From: JACOZM01 sp035289385
Lineage (GTDB): Archaea > Nanobdellota > Nanobdellia > Woesearchaeales > GW2011-AR9
Reading direction: 5' to 3'
DNA: 8,974 nt
NCBI GenBank assembly: GCA_035289385.1
Contig: DATDXI010000010.1
Location: 1 to 8,974, forward strand
Part shown: positions 1 through 5,785 of the stretch, one piece after another
Layout: each line of letters begins with the position of its first letter
Position numbering within the stretch: the stretch's first letter is position 1
Program-made: the position numbers and the translations under genes
The notes under the pieces: generated by a model
What the model was told of the DNA's origin: nothing
Seen by the model: only the letters and a program-made list of their open reading frames with translations
Databases searched by the model: none

Positions 1-224
1 AGTTTTTCTGCCCGTTTGGGGTCAATCTTCATCTTGAGCAGCTGGTCAGAGAAGTTGCACGCTTTTTCGTACATCGTGTATCGGGCAGGATAGAGCTCTC
101 TCTTGAACTCATTATATTCCTTAGAACTGACTACGGCAGGGGCTTTGGAAACATCTTCACCAAATTCTTTCTTGATCTTATCTTTGTACTTCTGCATCAA
201 TTCTTGATATTCCTGATCTTGCAT
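1..224 (-). CDS. N-terminal part of an unrecognised charged protein, cut by the window edge
   Basis: The reading frame is open from ATG (224-222) to the window edge, giving the first 74 residues. An AGAGGT ribosome binding site lies 7 bases upstream of the ATG (232-237), which supports the start. The protein begins MQDQEYQELMQKYKDK, is rich in Lys, Glu, Asp and Gln, and has no signal peptide or membrane helix in the visible part. A helical segment around YEKACNFSDQLLKMK (about residues 51-65) is amphipathic. From memory only, this resembles the cytoplasmic N-terminus of archaeal type II/IV pilus assembly membrane proteins (GspF/TadC type). I cannot confirm that, because the membrane part would lie outside the window. 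It is transcribed divergently from sufB and need not be related to Fe-S assembly. Confidence 0.7.
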   Translation of the reverse strand, partial: MQDQEYQELMQKYKDKIKKEFGEDVSKAPAVVSSKEYNEFKRELYPARYTMYEKACNFSDQLLKMKIDPKRAEK

Positions 225-231
225 CTACTTA

Positions 232-237
232 ACCTCT
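232..237 (-). promoter_or_regulatory. Shine-Dalgarno site of the left-edge gene
   Basis: On the minus strand this reads AGAGGT, followed by 7 bases and then ATG at 224-222. It fixes the start of the partial gene. It also overlaps the end of an ACTTAAC heptamer (227-233, plus strand) that matches one arm of the palindrome in front of sufB. Confidence 0.55.
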
Positions 238-275
238 TTTTCTACCGACTTCTTTTAGACCTTAATCAAACATTG

Positions 276-283
276 TTTAAAAA
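276..283 (-). promoter_or_regulatory. Candidate TATA box for the left-edge divergent gene
   Basis: On the minus strand this reads TTTTTAAA. Archaeal transcription starts about 25 bases downstream would fall near 253, giving a leader of roughly 30 bases that contains the AGAGGT site. The box lies inside a 6-bp inverted repeat, AACATT (269-274) and AATGTT (282-287). AT-rich spacers give such matches by chance, so support is modest. Confidence 0.35.
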
Positions 284-308
284 TGTTGCCGTATCGTGGA
301 TCCAGTGG

Positions 309-322
309 GAGGGTTAGCCCTC
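309..322. repeat. Short inverted repeat (5-bp arms) in the divergent spacer
   Basis: GAGGG (309-313) and CCCTC (318-322) are separated by TTAG and could form a small GC-rich hairpin in an otherwise AT-rich spacer. No U-tract follows, so it does not look like a terminator. Its role is unknown. The rest of 225-457 shows no convincing ORF or RNA gene beyond the two promoters and the palindrome at 434-451. Confidence 0.3.
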
Positions 323-424
323 ATTAGTAAATATTATCCTATTTTCGCATTTAAAAGCAAGCCAGTACTACTCAGGCAAGGCGAGACTTCCTCTGCTTTT
401 TCTAACCAATTTTCCAACAAAATC

Positions 425-434
425 TTTATAAATA
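425..434 (+). promoter_or_regulatory. Archaeal TATA box of the suf operon; leaderless mRNA predicted
   Basis: TTTATAAATA is a near-ideal archaeal TATA box, preceded by an A-rich stretch (about 415-423) that could serve as BRE. The box centre (about 429-430) to ATG (458) distance is about 28 bases. Archaeal start sites lie about 22-27 bases from the TATA centre, so the mRNA should begin within a few bases of the sufB ATG. No Shine-Dalgarno motif precedes sufB, which agrees with leaderless translation and contrasts with the clear sites inside the operon. Confidence 0.75.
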
Positions 435-451
435 CTTAACGATAGTTAAGT
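434..451. promoter_or_regulatory. Perfect palindrome, candidate operator of the suf operon
   Basis: ACTTAAC (434-440), spacer GATA (441-444) and GTTAAGT (445-451) form a perfect 7-bp inverted repeat. It touches the 3' end of the TATA box and ends just before the predicted transcription start. A dimeric repressor bound here would block TFB and polymerase recruitment. The symmetry and position are seen directly; the operator role is inferred. The operon's own helix-turn-helix protein (6996-7424) is the obvious candidate binder, with an iron- or redox-responsive regulator encoded elsewhere as the alternative. Confidence 0.55.
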
Positions 452-457
452 TAAATC

Positions 458-1867
458 ATGCCCGACGTAAAGAAGCAGCTTGCTGGTCTGGAGATCAGTA
501 GGGAAATGTACGATGAAGTAAATAGCCATCAGGCTAAATTTGTAGCTAAGCCTGGCATCAATGAAGAGGTTGTGCGCTTGATTTCAGCGACGAAACAGGA
601 ACCGCAATGGATGCTGGATAAGCGACTGAAAGGCCTCGCATTATTCCAAGACACTCCTCTACCTTCCTGGGGGCCAAACTTAGCAAAATTAGACCTCAAC
701 AACATTGTTTACTTCGTCAATCCCAATGCTCAAGAAGCTACGTCCTGGGATGATGTTCCTGAAGAGATCAAGAAAACATTTGATCGCTTAGGCATTCCGG
801 AAGCGGAAAAGAAAGCTCTTTCAGGAGTAGGAGCGCAATATGATTCAAGTGTTGTCTACCATAACATCGACAAGCTGCTGAAAGAAAAAGGGGTTATCTT
901 TGAAAATATGGATACTGCCGTCCAGAAATATCCTGAGCTGGTAAAGAAGTATTTCATGACCTCTTGCATTCCCATCAATGACCATAAATTTATTATGCTT
1001 CATGCTGCCGTATGGAGCGGAGGGACGTTCATCTATGTGCCCAAAGGTGTGAAAGTAGACCTTCCACTACAAGCATACTTTAGGATGAATGAACAGCGCG
1101 GTGGCCAATTTGAGCATACGTTGATCATCGTCGATGAAGGCGCTGAATTGCATTATATCGAGGGCTGTAGTTCGCCCAGATACAGCCAGACTTCTTTACA
1201 TGCCGGCTGTGTAGAGCTTCACATCTTACCTGGAGCGAAGATGACCTACTCTTCTATAGAAAACTGGAGCAAAAATGTCTTTAACCTCAATACGAAGAGG
1301 GCTATCGTCCATAAAAATTCCTCCGTCCGCTGGTTAAATGGAAATATGGGTTCTGCCGTTACGATGCTTTACCCTTGTTCTGTTCTCGTTGGTGAAGGTG
1401 CGAGGTCTGAAAGCTTAGGTATCGCTTTTGCCGGAGCTGGGCAGGATCAGGATACCGGGTCAAAAGTGATTCATGCTGCGCCAAATACTACGTCTATCAT
1501 CAAGGCAAAAAGTATCTCTAAATCCGGTGGAATTTCTAGCTATAGGGGTTTAGTGAAAGTTACTCCAAATGCTATGCATGCAACATCTCACGTGCAATGT
1601 GATGCCTTGCTGCTTGATAATCTCTCTTCAACAAAAACGTATCCCACCATGAAAATAAACAACAATACGGTGAATATCGGCCATGAAGCTTCCGTCAGCA
1701 AAGTAGGAGAGGAACAGCTGTTCTATCTTCAGAGCAGAGGTTTAAGTGCGGAGCAAGCCATGCAGATGATCGTCTCTGGATTTATTGCGCCGGTCATCAA
1801 AGCCTTGCCGTTGGAATATGCTGTTGAGTTAAATAAATTGATCGAGCTGGAGGTGGAAGGATTATGA
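458..1867 (+). CDS. sufB: SufB, Fe-S cluster scaffold subunit of the SufBCD complex
   Basis: A 469-residue SufB, close to the family's usual length. SufB forms the scaffold core with SufD and SufC in the cytoplasm; nascent clusters are built at the SufB-SufD interface, powered by SufC. The first 100 or so residues are the N-terminal helical region, followed by the beta-helix core and a C-terminal helical end starting near GEEQLFYLQSRGLS. Key residues match E. coli SufB by motif: Cys237 in HYIEGCSSP (E. coli C254), Cys381 in HVQCDALLL (C405), and His409-Glu410 in NIGHEASVSKVGEE (H433-E434). Cys381, His409 and Glu410 share the same offset of 24. The catalytic set therefore looks complete. It is the first gene of the operon, with a TATA box and palindrome directly upstream and no Shine-Dalgarno site. 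Its TGA overlaps the sufD ATG by four bases (ATGA), suggesting translational coupling. Identity is near certain. Confidence 0.97.
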   Translation: MPDVKKQLAGLEISREMYDEVNSHQAKFVAKPGINEEVVRLISATKQEPQWMLDKRLKGLALFQDTPLPSWGPNLAKLDLNNIVYFVNPNAQEATSWDDVPEEIKKTFDRLGIPEAEKKALSGVGAQYDSSVVYHNIDKLLKEKGVIFENMDTAVQKYPELVKKYFMTSCIPINDHKFIMLHAAVWSGGTFIYVPKGVKVDLPLQAYFRMNEQRGGQFEHTLIIVDEGAELHYIEGCSSPRYSQTSLHAGCVELHILPGAKMTYSSIENWSKNVFNLNTKRAIVHKNSSVRWLNGNMGSAVTMLYPCSVLVGEGARSESLGIAFAGAGQDQDTGSKVIHAAPNTTSIIKAKSISKSGGISSYRGLVKVTPNAMHATSHVQCDALLLDNLSSTKTYPTMKINNNTVNIGHEASVSKVGEEQLFYLQSRGLSAEQAMQMIVSGFIAPVIKALPLEYAVELNKLIELEVEGL

Positions 1868-2739
1868 ATGCTTCTGCTAAAGTAGTTCTTGATAAAGAAG
1901 TTCCCACGAAGGTAGTACTTGCTAACATAGTTCCTACCAAAGTAGCTTCTGCTAAAGTAATTCCTGTTAAGGTAATGCATATCACTAGCGGTGAAACGGT
2001 TCTTCAACAGCAGCCGGAGCATTCCTTGCTTGTTCGGCAAGGAGTGAAAGCAACCATCCTGTCAACAGCGATGCCGGAACAGAAATTCCATATCCTCATC
2101 GAAGAAGGAGCAGAAGTAGTTGTTTGTACCATCCATCAGCATTCGACATGCAAAAGCAGCAGCGATGTCCATAAAGATGCTCGCATCCAGTGGATAGATA
2201 TCTTGCTTGATGATAGCAATCTTCAGCTCCAGACAAATCTATTAGAGTCAGGTGCAGAGGTATCTGCTTACCAAGCATTTCTAGGGTCAGCGGATATTCA
2301 AAGTGATGTTCTTCATGCTTCAGGCCATACCAAGAGCACGATGATCGCTAAAGGAATCTTGCAGAATGGTTTAGGAACATATCGTGGCACGATCACTATC
2401 CCTCAGCAATCTTCTGGATGTATTGCGCATCAGCGTTCTGACATGATCCTGCTAGACGATCAATCGAGAGGAGATGCTGTTCCTATCTTAGATGTGAGCA
2501 ATGACGATGTGCAATGCTCTCATGGTGCTACTCTCGGTCAGATTGATGAGAGCAAGATATTTTACCTGGCTAGCAGAGGATTTACGGAAGATCAGGCCAA
2601 AAAGATGATTGTGGAAGGATTTCTCGCTTCTATCATCGAGCACGTGCCCAATGAATCCGTAAAGCAGGAGATCCAACAGCACTTGGAGAGAGGCCTTACT
2701 GGTGGAAAAGAAATGCGAATAGTTACGAATGGTGGATAA
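1864..2739 (+). CDS. sufD: Short SufD-like subunit of the SufBCD scaffold with a repetitive N-terminus
   Basis: A 291-residue SufB/SufD-family protein. The C-terminal half carries the SufD hallmark DDVQCSHGATLGQIDE (Cys218, His220, matching E. coli C358 and H360), then FYLASRGFTEDQAKKMIVEGF, which ends in the helical domain that binds SufC. His220 is the residue expected to help hold the nascent cluster with SufB. Typical SufD proteins have about 390-440 residues, so the N-terminal helical domain and part of the beta-helix are missing. In their place residues 5-39 are seven pentapeptide units encoded by a 15-bp tandem repeat. The start is supported by GGAGGTGG (1849-1856), 7 bases before ATG, and by the ATGA overlap with sufB. 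A shorter form from Met38 (1975) would drop the repeats but has no comparable ribosome site. SufD is expected to pair with SufB and SufC. Confidence 0.9.
   Translation: MNASAKVVLDKEVPTKVVLANIVPTKVASAKVIPVKVMHITSGETVLQQQPEHSLLVRQGVKATILSTAMPEQKFHILIEEGAEVVVCTIHQHSTCKSSSDVHKDARIQWIDILLDDSNLQLQTNLLESGAEVSAYQAFLGSADIQSDVLHASGHTKSTMIAKGILQNGLGTYRGTITIPQQSSGCIAHQRSDMILLDDQSRGDAVPILDVSNDDVQCSHGATLGQIDESKIFYLASRGFTEDQAKKMIVEGFLASIIEHVPNESVKQEIQQHLERGLTGGKEMRIVTNGG
1876..1980 (+). repeat. Seven tandem 15-bp units encoding a pentapeptide repeat in SufD
   Basis: Seven contiguous 15-bp units with consensus gctAAaGTAgTtCcT lie in frame and encode pentapeptides of the form [A/T]-K-V-V-[L/P], such as AKVVL, TKVVL and AKVIP. 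Units differ by a few substitutions and none is interrupted by an indel. The array occupies residues 5-39 of SufD and replaces the N-terminal region of usual SufD proteins. It does not match the A(D/N)LXX consensus of classical pentapeptide-repeat proteins. The alternating Lys/Val pattern would suit a beta-strand or an extended basic tail. Confidence 0.85.
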
Positions 2740-2742
2740 CAG

Positions 2743-4050
2743 ATGACACTAGTTGCAGAAAACATTAGATCAGAACGACAGGGGGAAAAGTTCCTCAAGA
2801 CAAAGGCGAGTACTAGAAACGGGAATCACCATTTATCGGCTCTTCGCACAGCAGTACCTGACCTTACCACCTGCAGAAAAGATTTCCCTCTCTTAAAGAG
2901 CGGCATCATATACTTAGATAATGGTGCAACGACACAGAAGCCTCAAGCAGTTATTGATGCTATGAACAAGTATTACGAAGAAGAAAATGCTAATGTCCAT
3001 CGTGGCATTTATGCCTTATCAGAGCAGGCAACACAGAACTATGAGCAAGCTCACCAAATTGTTGCTGATTTCATCAATGCTCAATTTGAAGAGATCATTT
3101 TCACCAAAGGGACGACGGAAAGCCTGAATCTCCTCGCTTCTTCTCTGGGAAAACTATTGCAGCCAGGAGATGAAATTTTGTTGACGGAGATGGAACATCA
3201 TAGCAATATCGTTCCTTGGCAGCAAGTTGCTCAAGAGAGGCAGGCTATCTTAAAATATATCCCTCTGACCAAGCAAGGAACGTTAGATATGGCAAAGGCG
3301 AAGCAGTTGCTGACAAGAAAAACAAAAATAGTTTCCGTTGCGCATATGTCTAATGTTCTCGGCACAATCAACCCTGTCAAAGAATTGGCCCAGCTTGCTC
3401 ATGGCCAAGGGGCAGTGATCATCGTTGATGCCGCGCAGTCTGTTCCTCATCTGCCAGTTGACGTTCAAGATCTTGATTGTGATTTCTTAGCCTTTTCTGG
3501 CCATAAGATGCTTGGTCCAACGGGGATAGGTGTACTTTACGGAAAGAAACAGCTGCTGGAAAAGCTTAACCCGTATCAGTTTGGTGGTGGGATGATCAAG
3601 GAAGTGACGTTTCAGCATTCTACGTGGAATGACCTACCTTGGAAATTTGAAGCAGGCACGCCAAATATCGCTGGCGCTCTCGGCTTAGCTGCTGCTATTA
3701 CCTACTTGCAGAAGATAGGGATGAAAAATGTTGCCCGGCATGGCCAGGAATTAGTGCAGTATGCTTTGCAACAATTGTCTGCTCTTCCTGGTTTAACGAT
3801 TCTCGGTCCAAGAGAACAGCGAGGCCCGCTCGTTTCTTTCACGCTGGAAGGTATCCATCCTCATGATATTGCTGATATTGCCGGAAGAAATAATGTGGCA
3901 GTCCGCGCCGGCCACCATTGTGCCATGCCTCTCCATTATAAGTTAGGGATTGCTGGCTCGACGAGAGCTTCGTTTTCCTTGTACAATACGAAAGATGACA
4001 TTGATGCGTTAGCAGCTGTTCTCAAAAAAGTGAAAGAGGTATTTCAGTGA
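2743..4050 (+). CDS. sufS: SufS, group II cysteine desulfurase
   Basis: PLP-dependent class V aminotransferase fold, 435 residues, that converts cysteine to alanine and holds the sulfur as a persulfide for Fe-S assembly. Seen motifs: YLDNGATTQKP near residue 57; TEMEHHSN with His152-His153; VDAAQSVPHL with Asp229 and Gln232 contacting PLP; FSGHKMLGPTGIG with the PLP-binding Lys255; and RAGHHCAMPLH with catalytic Cys393 on the short loop typical of group II enzymes. The conserved FPLL motif starts at residue 48, about 30 residues later than in most SufS proteins, so there is a short, polar N-terminal extension. The start follows the sufD stop by three bases, with GGTGG just upstream. The TGA overlaps the sufU ATG (TGATG). 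Group II enzymes are weak alone and need SufE or SufU as acceptor; the next gene supplies SufU. Confidence 0.96.
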   Translation: MTLVAENIRSERQGEKFLKTKASTRNGNHHLSALRTAVPDLTTCRKDFPLLKSGIIYLDNGATTQKPQAVIDAMNKYYEEENANVHRGIYALSEQATQNYEQAHQIVADFINAQFEEIIFTKGTTESLNLLASSLGKLLQPGDEILLTEMEHHSNIVPWQQVAQERQAILKYIPLTKQGTLDMAKAKQLLTRKTKIVSVAHMSNVLGTINPVKELAQLAHGQGAVIIVDAAQSVPHLPVDVQDLDCDFLAFSGHKMLGPTGIGVLYGKKQLLEKLNPYQFGGGMIKEVTFQHSTWNDLPWKFEAGTPNIAGALGLAAAITYLQKIGMKNVARHGQELVQYALQQLSALPGLTILGPREQRGPLVSFTLEGIHPHDIADIAGRNNVAVRAGHHCAMPLHYKLGIAGSTRASFSLYNTKDDIDALAAVLKKVKEVFQ

Positions 4051-4664
4051 TGGTTCCAGCAGATTTTTTTTCAGATAATGAACGTATTGCTGATCATCCC
4101 TTGACGGAGGAAGAAGAGCTCTATAAAGAAAATATTATCGATCATTATAAGCATCCGCGCCATCTTGGCAGATTAGGAAAGTATTCTTGCACTCATCTGG
4201 AACATAACCCTCTCTGCGGAGATCGTTTTCAAGTCTATTTATCTCTTGATGGGGAAAGAGTTACTGACGTTTCTTTTGAAGGGCAAGGCTGTGCCATAAG
4301 TATGGCTTCCATGTCGTTACTTTCTGAAAAAATAATGGGGATGTCTACTGTTGAGGTGCGGCGCTTAGGGCCCTGGGACATTTTTAATCTTCTGGGTATC
4401 AAGATTAGCCATACCAGAAGCAAGTGCGCTCTCTTATCGTTAAAGGCGGTTCAGCAAGCATTGGCACTTCAGCAGCAAAGCCAACAACCAATACCACAAC
4501 TACTTCAACAACAAACACAACAATCCACTCAACAAACTCTCCCACAGCATCGACAACAAATTCCACAACCGCTTCAACAACTAACACCACCATTCACTCA
4601 GCAAAAAACTCAACGTCCAATTCCGGGAGAGAGAAAAACGAAGGAGGAAATATCATGGCTTTAG
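4050..4664 (+). CDS. sufU: SufU/IscU-like sulfur acceptor or scaffold with a Gln/Pro-rich tail
   Basis: 204 residues from ATG 4050; GAGGT (4036-4040) precedes it by 9 bases, and a GTG at 4047 is an alternative start. Residues about 24-140 form the IscU/SufU domain: IIDHYKHPRHLGRL, then NPLCGD (Cys56, Asp58), GQGCAISMAS (Cys81) and TRSKCALLSLKA (Cys126). These four are the Zn ligands of SufU, or cluster ligands in IscU. The Cys81-Cys126 spacing of 45 is near IscU (43 in E. coli) and well below B. subtilis SufU (62), so the SufU-specific insertion is absent, while Lys125 before Cys126 is SufU-like. The domain ends near residue 140. About 65 further residues are Gln/Thr/Pro low complexity encoded by CA-rich repeats and may not be a functional part. 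The stop lies 10 bases inside sufC. The main domain call is firm; sulfur acceptor versus scaffold is open. Confidence 0.9.
   Translation: MVPADFFSDNERIADHPLTEEEELYKENIIDHYKHPRHLGRLGKYSCTHLEHNPLCGDRFQVYLSLDGERVTDVSFEGQGCAISMASMSLLSEKIMGMSTVEVRRLGPWDIFNLLGIKISHTRSKCALLSLKAVQQALALQQQSQQPIPQLLQQQTQQSTQQTLPQHRQQIPQPLQQLTPPFTQQKTQRPIPGERKTKEEISWL
4471..4626 (+). repeat. CA-rich, G-poor low-complexity segment with imperfect direct repeats between the SufU domain and sufC
   Basis: The plus strand here is built mostly of CAA/ACA/ACC-like triplets and has no G at all from 4481 to 4546. In the sufU frame it encodes the Gln/Pro-rich tail. In the sufC frame it is open too and encodes Thr/Ser/Asn-rich sequence. 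Two 36-bp copies (4496-4531 and 4565-4600) differ at six positions. Five of these are third positions in the sufC frame and leave TTNTTIHS unchanged; the same changes hit second positions in the sufU frame. A partial third copy (TASTTNST) lies at 4544-4567. It may be an unstructured leader for sufC, a protein linker, or drifting simple sequence. Confidence 0.75.
4641..4647 (+). promoter_or_regulatory. Strong Shine-Dalgarno site deciding the sufC start
   Basis: AAGGAGG, 7 bases before ATG 4655, is the best ribosome binding site in the window. It argues that SufC starts at 4655 and not at the upstream in-frame GTG 4424, even though the frame is open back to 4409. Confidence 0.85.
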
Positions 4665-5389
4665 AGATTATTGATCTTCATGTTGCAGTACAAGGAAAAG
4701 AAGTCATCAAGGGAGTATCATTACAGTTTGAACAGGGAAAAGTTCATGCCCTGATGGGGCCTAATGGTTCTGGAAAAAGCACGTTAGCTCATGCTCTGAT
4801 GGGTGATCCTCGTTATACAATAACTTCCGGAAAAATTATTCTTGACGGTAAAGACATTACGTTTGCTAAGCCGGAAGAGCGGGCTAAAGCAGGATTATTT
4901 TTATCCTTTCAATACCCTTCTGAAATACCGGGAGTAGCTATCAGCAGCTTTCTTCGTCTGGCGGTAAATAACTTTCGCCAGAAAGATCTTTCTGTTATAG
5001 AATTTCACAAGCTGCTGAAAGAAAAAATGGCTCAGCTGCACATCGATCCTTCGTTCAGTCGCCGTTCCTTAAATGAAGGGTTCTCTGGAGGAGAGAAGAA
5101 ACGGGTAGAGATATTGCAGATGCTCTTGCTGGAGCCAGCTTATGCCTTGCTGGATGAGACGGATTCAGGATTAGATGTTGATGCCATAAAGATAGTTGCC
5201 GAGGGAATACAGCAGGCTAAGAAGAATAAAAGCAGCATGGGTGTTGTCGTTATAACTCACTATCATAAATTCTTGCAGTTTCTTCATCCCGATAAGGTTA
5301 CTGTTTTGTTGAGTGGGAAAGTTATTGCTTCTGGTGGCTATGAATTAGCTCAGAAGATTGAACAGGAAGGGTTTGAGGTGTACTCATGA
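4655..5389 (+). CDS. sufC: SufC, ATPase of the SufBCD scaffold complex
   Basis: ABC-type ATPase of 244 residues, the usual SufC length, without membrane segments. It binds the C-terminal helical parts of SufB and SufD, and its ATP-driven dimerisation opens the scaffold for cluster assembly. Visible motifs: Walker A GPNGSGKST (residues 35-43), Q-loop SFQYP, ABC signature FSGGEKKR, Walker B with the SufC-typical YALLDETDSGLD, and the H-loop in VITHYHK. All catalytic elements are present. The start is fixed by AAGGAGG; the coding region overlaps the sufU end by 10 bases, and the TGA overlaps the next ATG (ATGA). The frame stays open upstream to 4409 with Thr/Ser/Asn-rich sequence, so an N-terminally extended product or a SufU-SufC fusion by frameshift cannot be excluded, but nothing in the family suggests it. 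Confidence 0.97.
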   Translation: MALEIIDLHVAVQGKEVIKGVSLQFEQGKVHALMGPNGSGKSTLAHALMGDPRYTITSGKIILDGKDITFAKPEERAKAGLFLSFQYPSEIPGVAISSFLRLAVNNFRQKDLSVIEFHKLLKEKMAQLHIDPSFSRRSLNEGFSGGEKKRVEILQMLLLEPAYALLDETDSGLDVDAIKIVAEGIQQAKKNKSSMGVVVITHYHKFLQFLHPDKVTVLLSGKVIASGGYELAQKIEQEGFEVYS

Positions 5390-5688
5390 TAAAAAAAGAA
5401 CCACTAACAAAAGAACAGCTGATTGAACAAGTATTTAAGAAATATGAAGACCCAGAGCTGATGATCGATGTTTGGACATTAGGCTTGATCTATGAGATAA
5501 AGATTGAAGGAAATAAAGTTCACGTCCTGCTTACTTTTACCTCTCCTATGTGCCCGTTCGGCCCGCAGATGGTTGATGAGCTAACCTCGTTGATCAAAAA
5601 AGAAGGAGCTGCTGAGGTTGATATTAAGGTGACCTTTGAACCTCCCTGGCAGCCGAGCGAAGAATTGCGGGAGATGATGGGGGTTTAG
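5386..5688 (+). CDS. sufT: SufT-like MIP18/DUF59 Fe-S maturation protein
   Basis: 100 residues covering a single MIP18 (DUF59) domain, the usual size for stand-alone members. Landmarks: DPELMIDVWTLGLIYEI (about residues 22-38), LLTFTSPMCPFGP with the conserved reactive Cys56, and the C-terminal VTFEPPWQPSEELREMMGV. Relatives include bacterial SufT, the eukaryotic CIA2 proteins and the N-terminal domain of many Mrp/ApbC carriers; all act in Fe-S protein maturation, probably in cluster delivery or under high Fe-S demand, though the exact chemistry is unsettled. It overlaps sufC by four bases (ATGA), so it is co-translated with the scaffold genes, which supports the Fe-S role over the phenylacetate-degradation (PaaD) branch of the family. 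Confidence 0.9.
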   Translation: MIKKEPLTKEQLIEQVFKKYEDPELMIDVWTLGLIYEIKIEGNKVHVLLTFTSPMCPFGPQMVDELTSLIKKEGAAEVDIKVTFEPPWQPSEELREMMGV

Positions 5689-5785
5689 GTAAAGATTATT
5701 AATATGGACATTTGAAGTGTGAAAAGACGGCAACTAGTAACCAAAAATAAAAATAACAAAAATGAAAAAAATAACGGAAACAAAA
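5689..5785 (+). other. A-rich junction before the second desulfurase; possible internal promoter
   Basis: This is the only sizeable gap inside the operon: 73 bases to ATG 5762, or 97 to ATG 5786. Bases about 5741-5785 are strongly A-rich with repeated AAAAATAAC-like blocks and almost no T or G. TATA-like stretches occur at 5695-5705 (ATTATTAATAT) and in the A-rich block, so a weak internal promoter is possible. No hairpin or T-tract terminator is seen, so read-through from sufT is likely. Confidence 0.4.

Noticed and set aside
1876..1980. CRISPR-like or intergenic repeat array
   Set aside because: Units are directly adjacent 15-mers without spacers and in frame with SufD, so this is a coding tandem repeat.
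1729..2040. Minus-strand 103-codon ORF with a repetitive NYFSR-like pattern
   Set aside because: It lies antisense to sufB/sufD, and its repeats are only the complement of the 15-bp array in SufD. It has no ribosome site or recognisable domain.
4603..4609. A6C heptamer resembling a -1 frameshift slippery site near the sufU/sufC overlap
   Set aside because: For the sufU frame the heptamer is out of phase (codons begin at 4602 and 4605, not 4604), and it lies after the repeat tract, so it could not explain translation of the Thr-rich frame.
4424..4654. GTG 4424 as the start of SufC, adding 77 N-terminal residues
   Set aside because: There is no good ribosome site at 4424, while AAGGAGG precedes ATG 4655 at ideal spacing and the shorter protein has the normal SufC length. 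The open frame itself is discussed as a finding.
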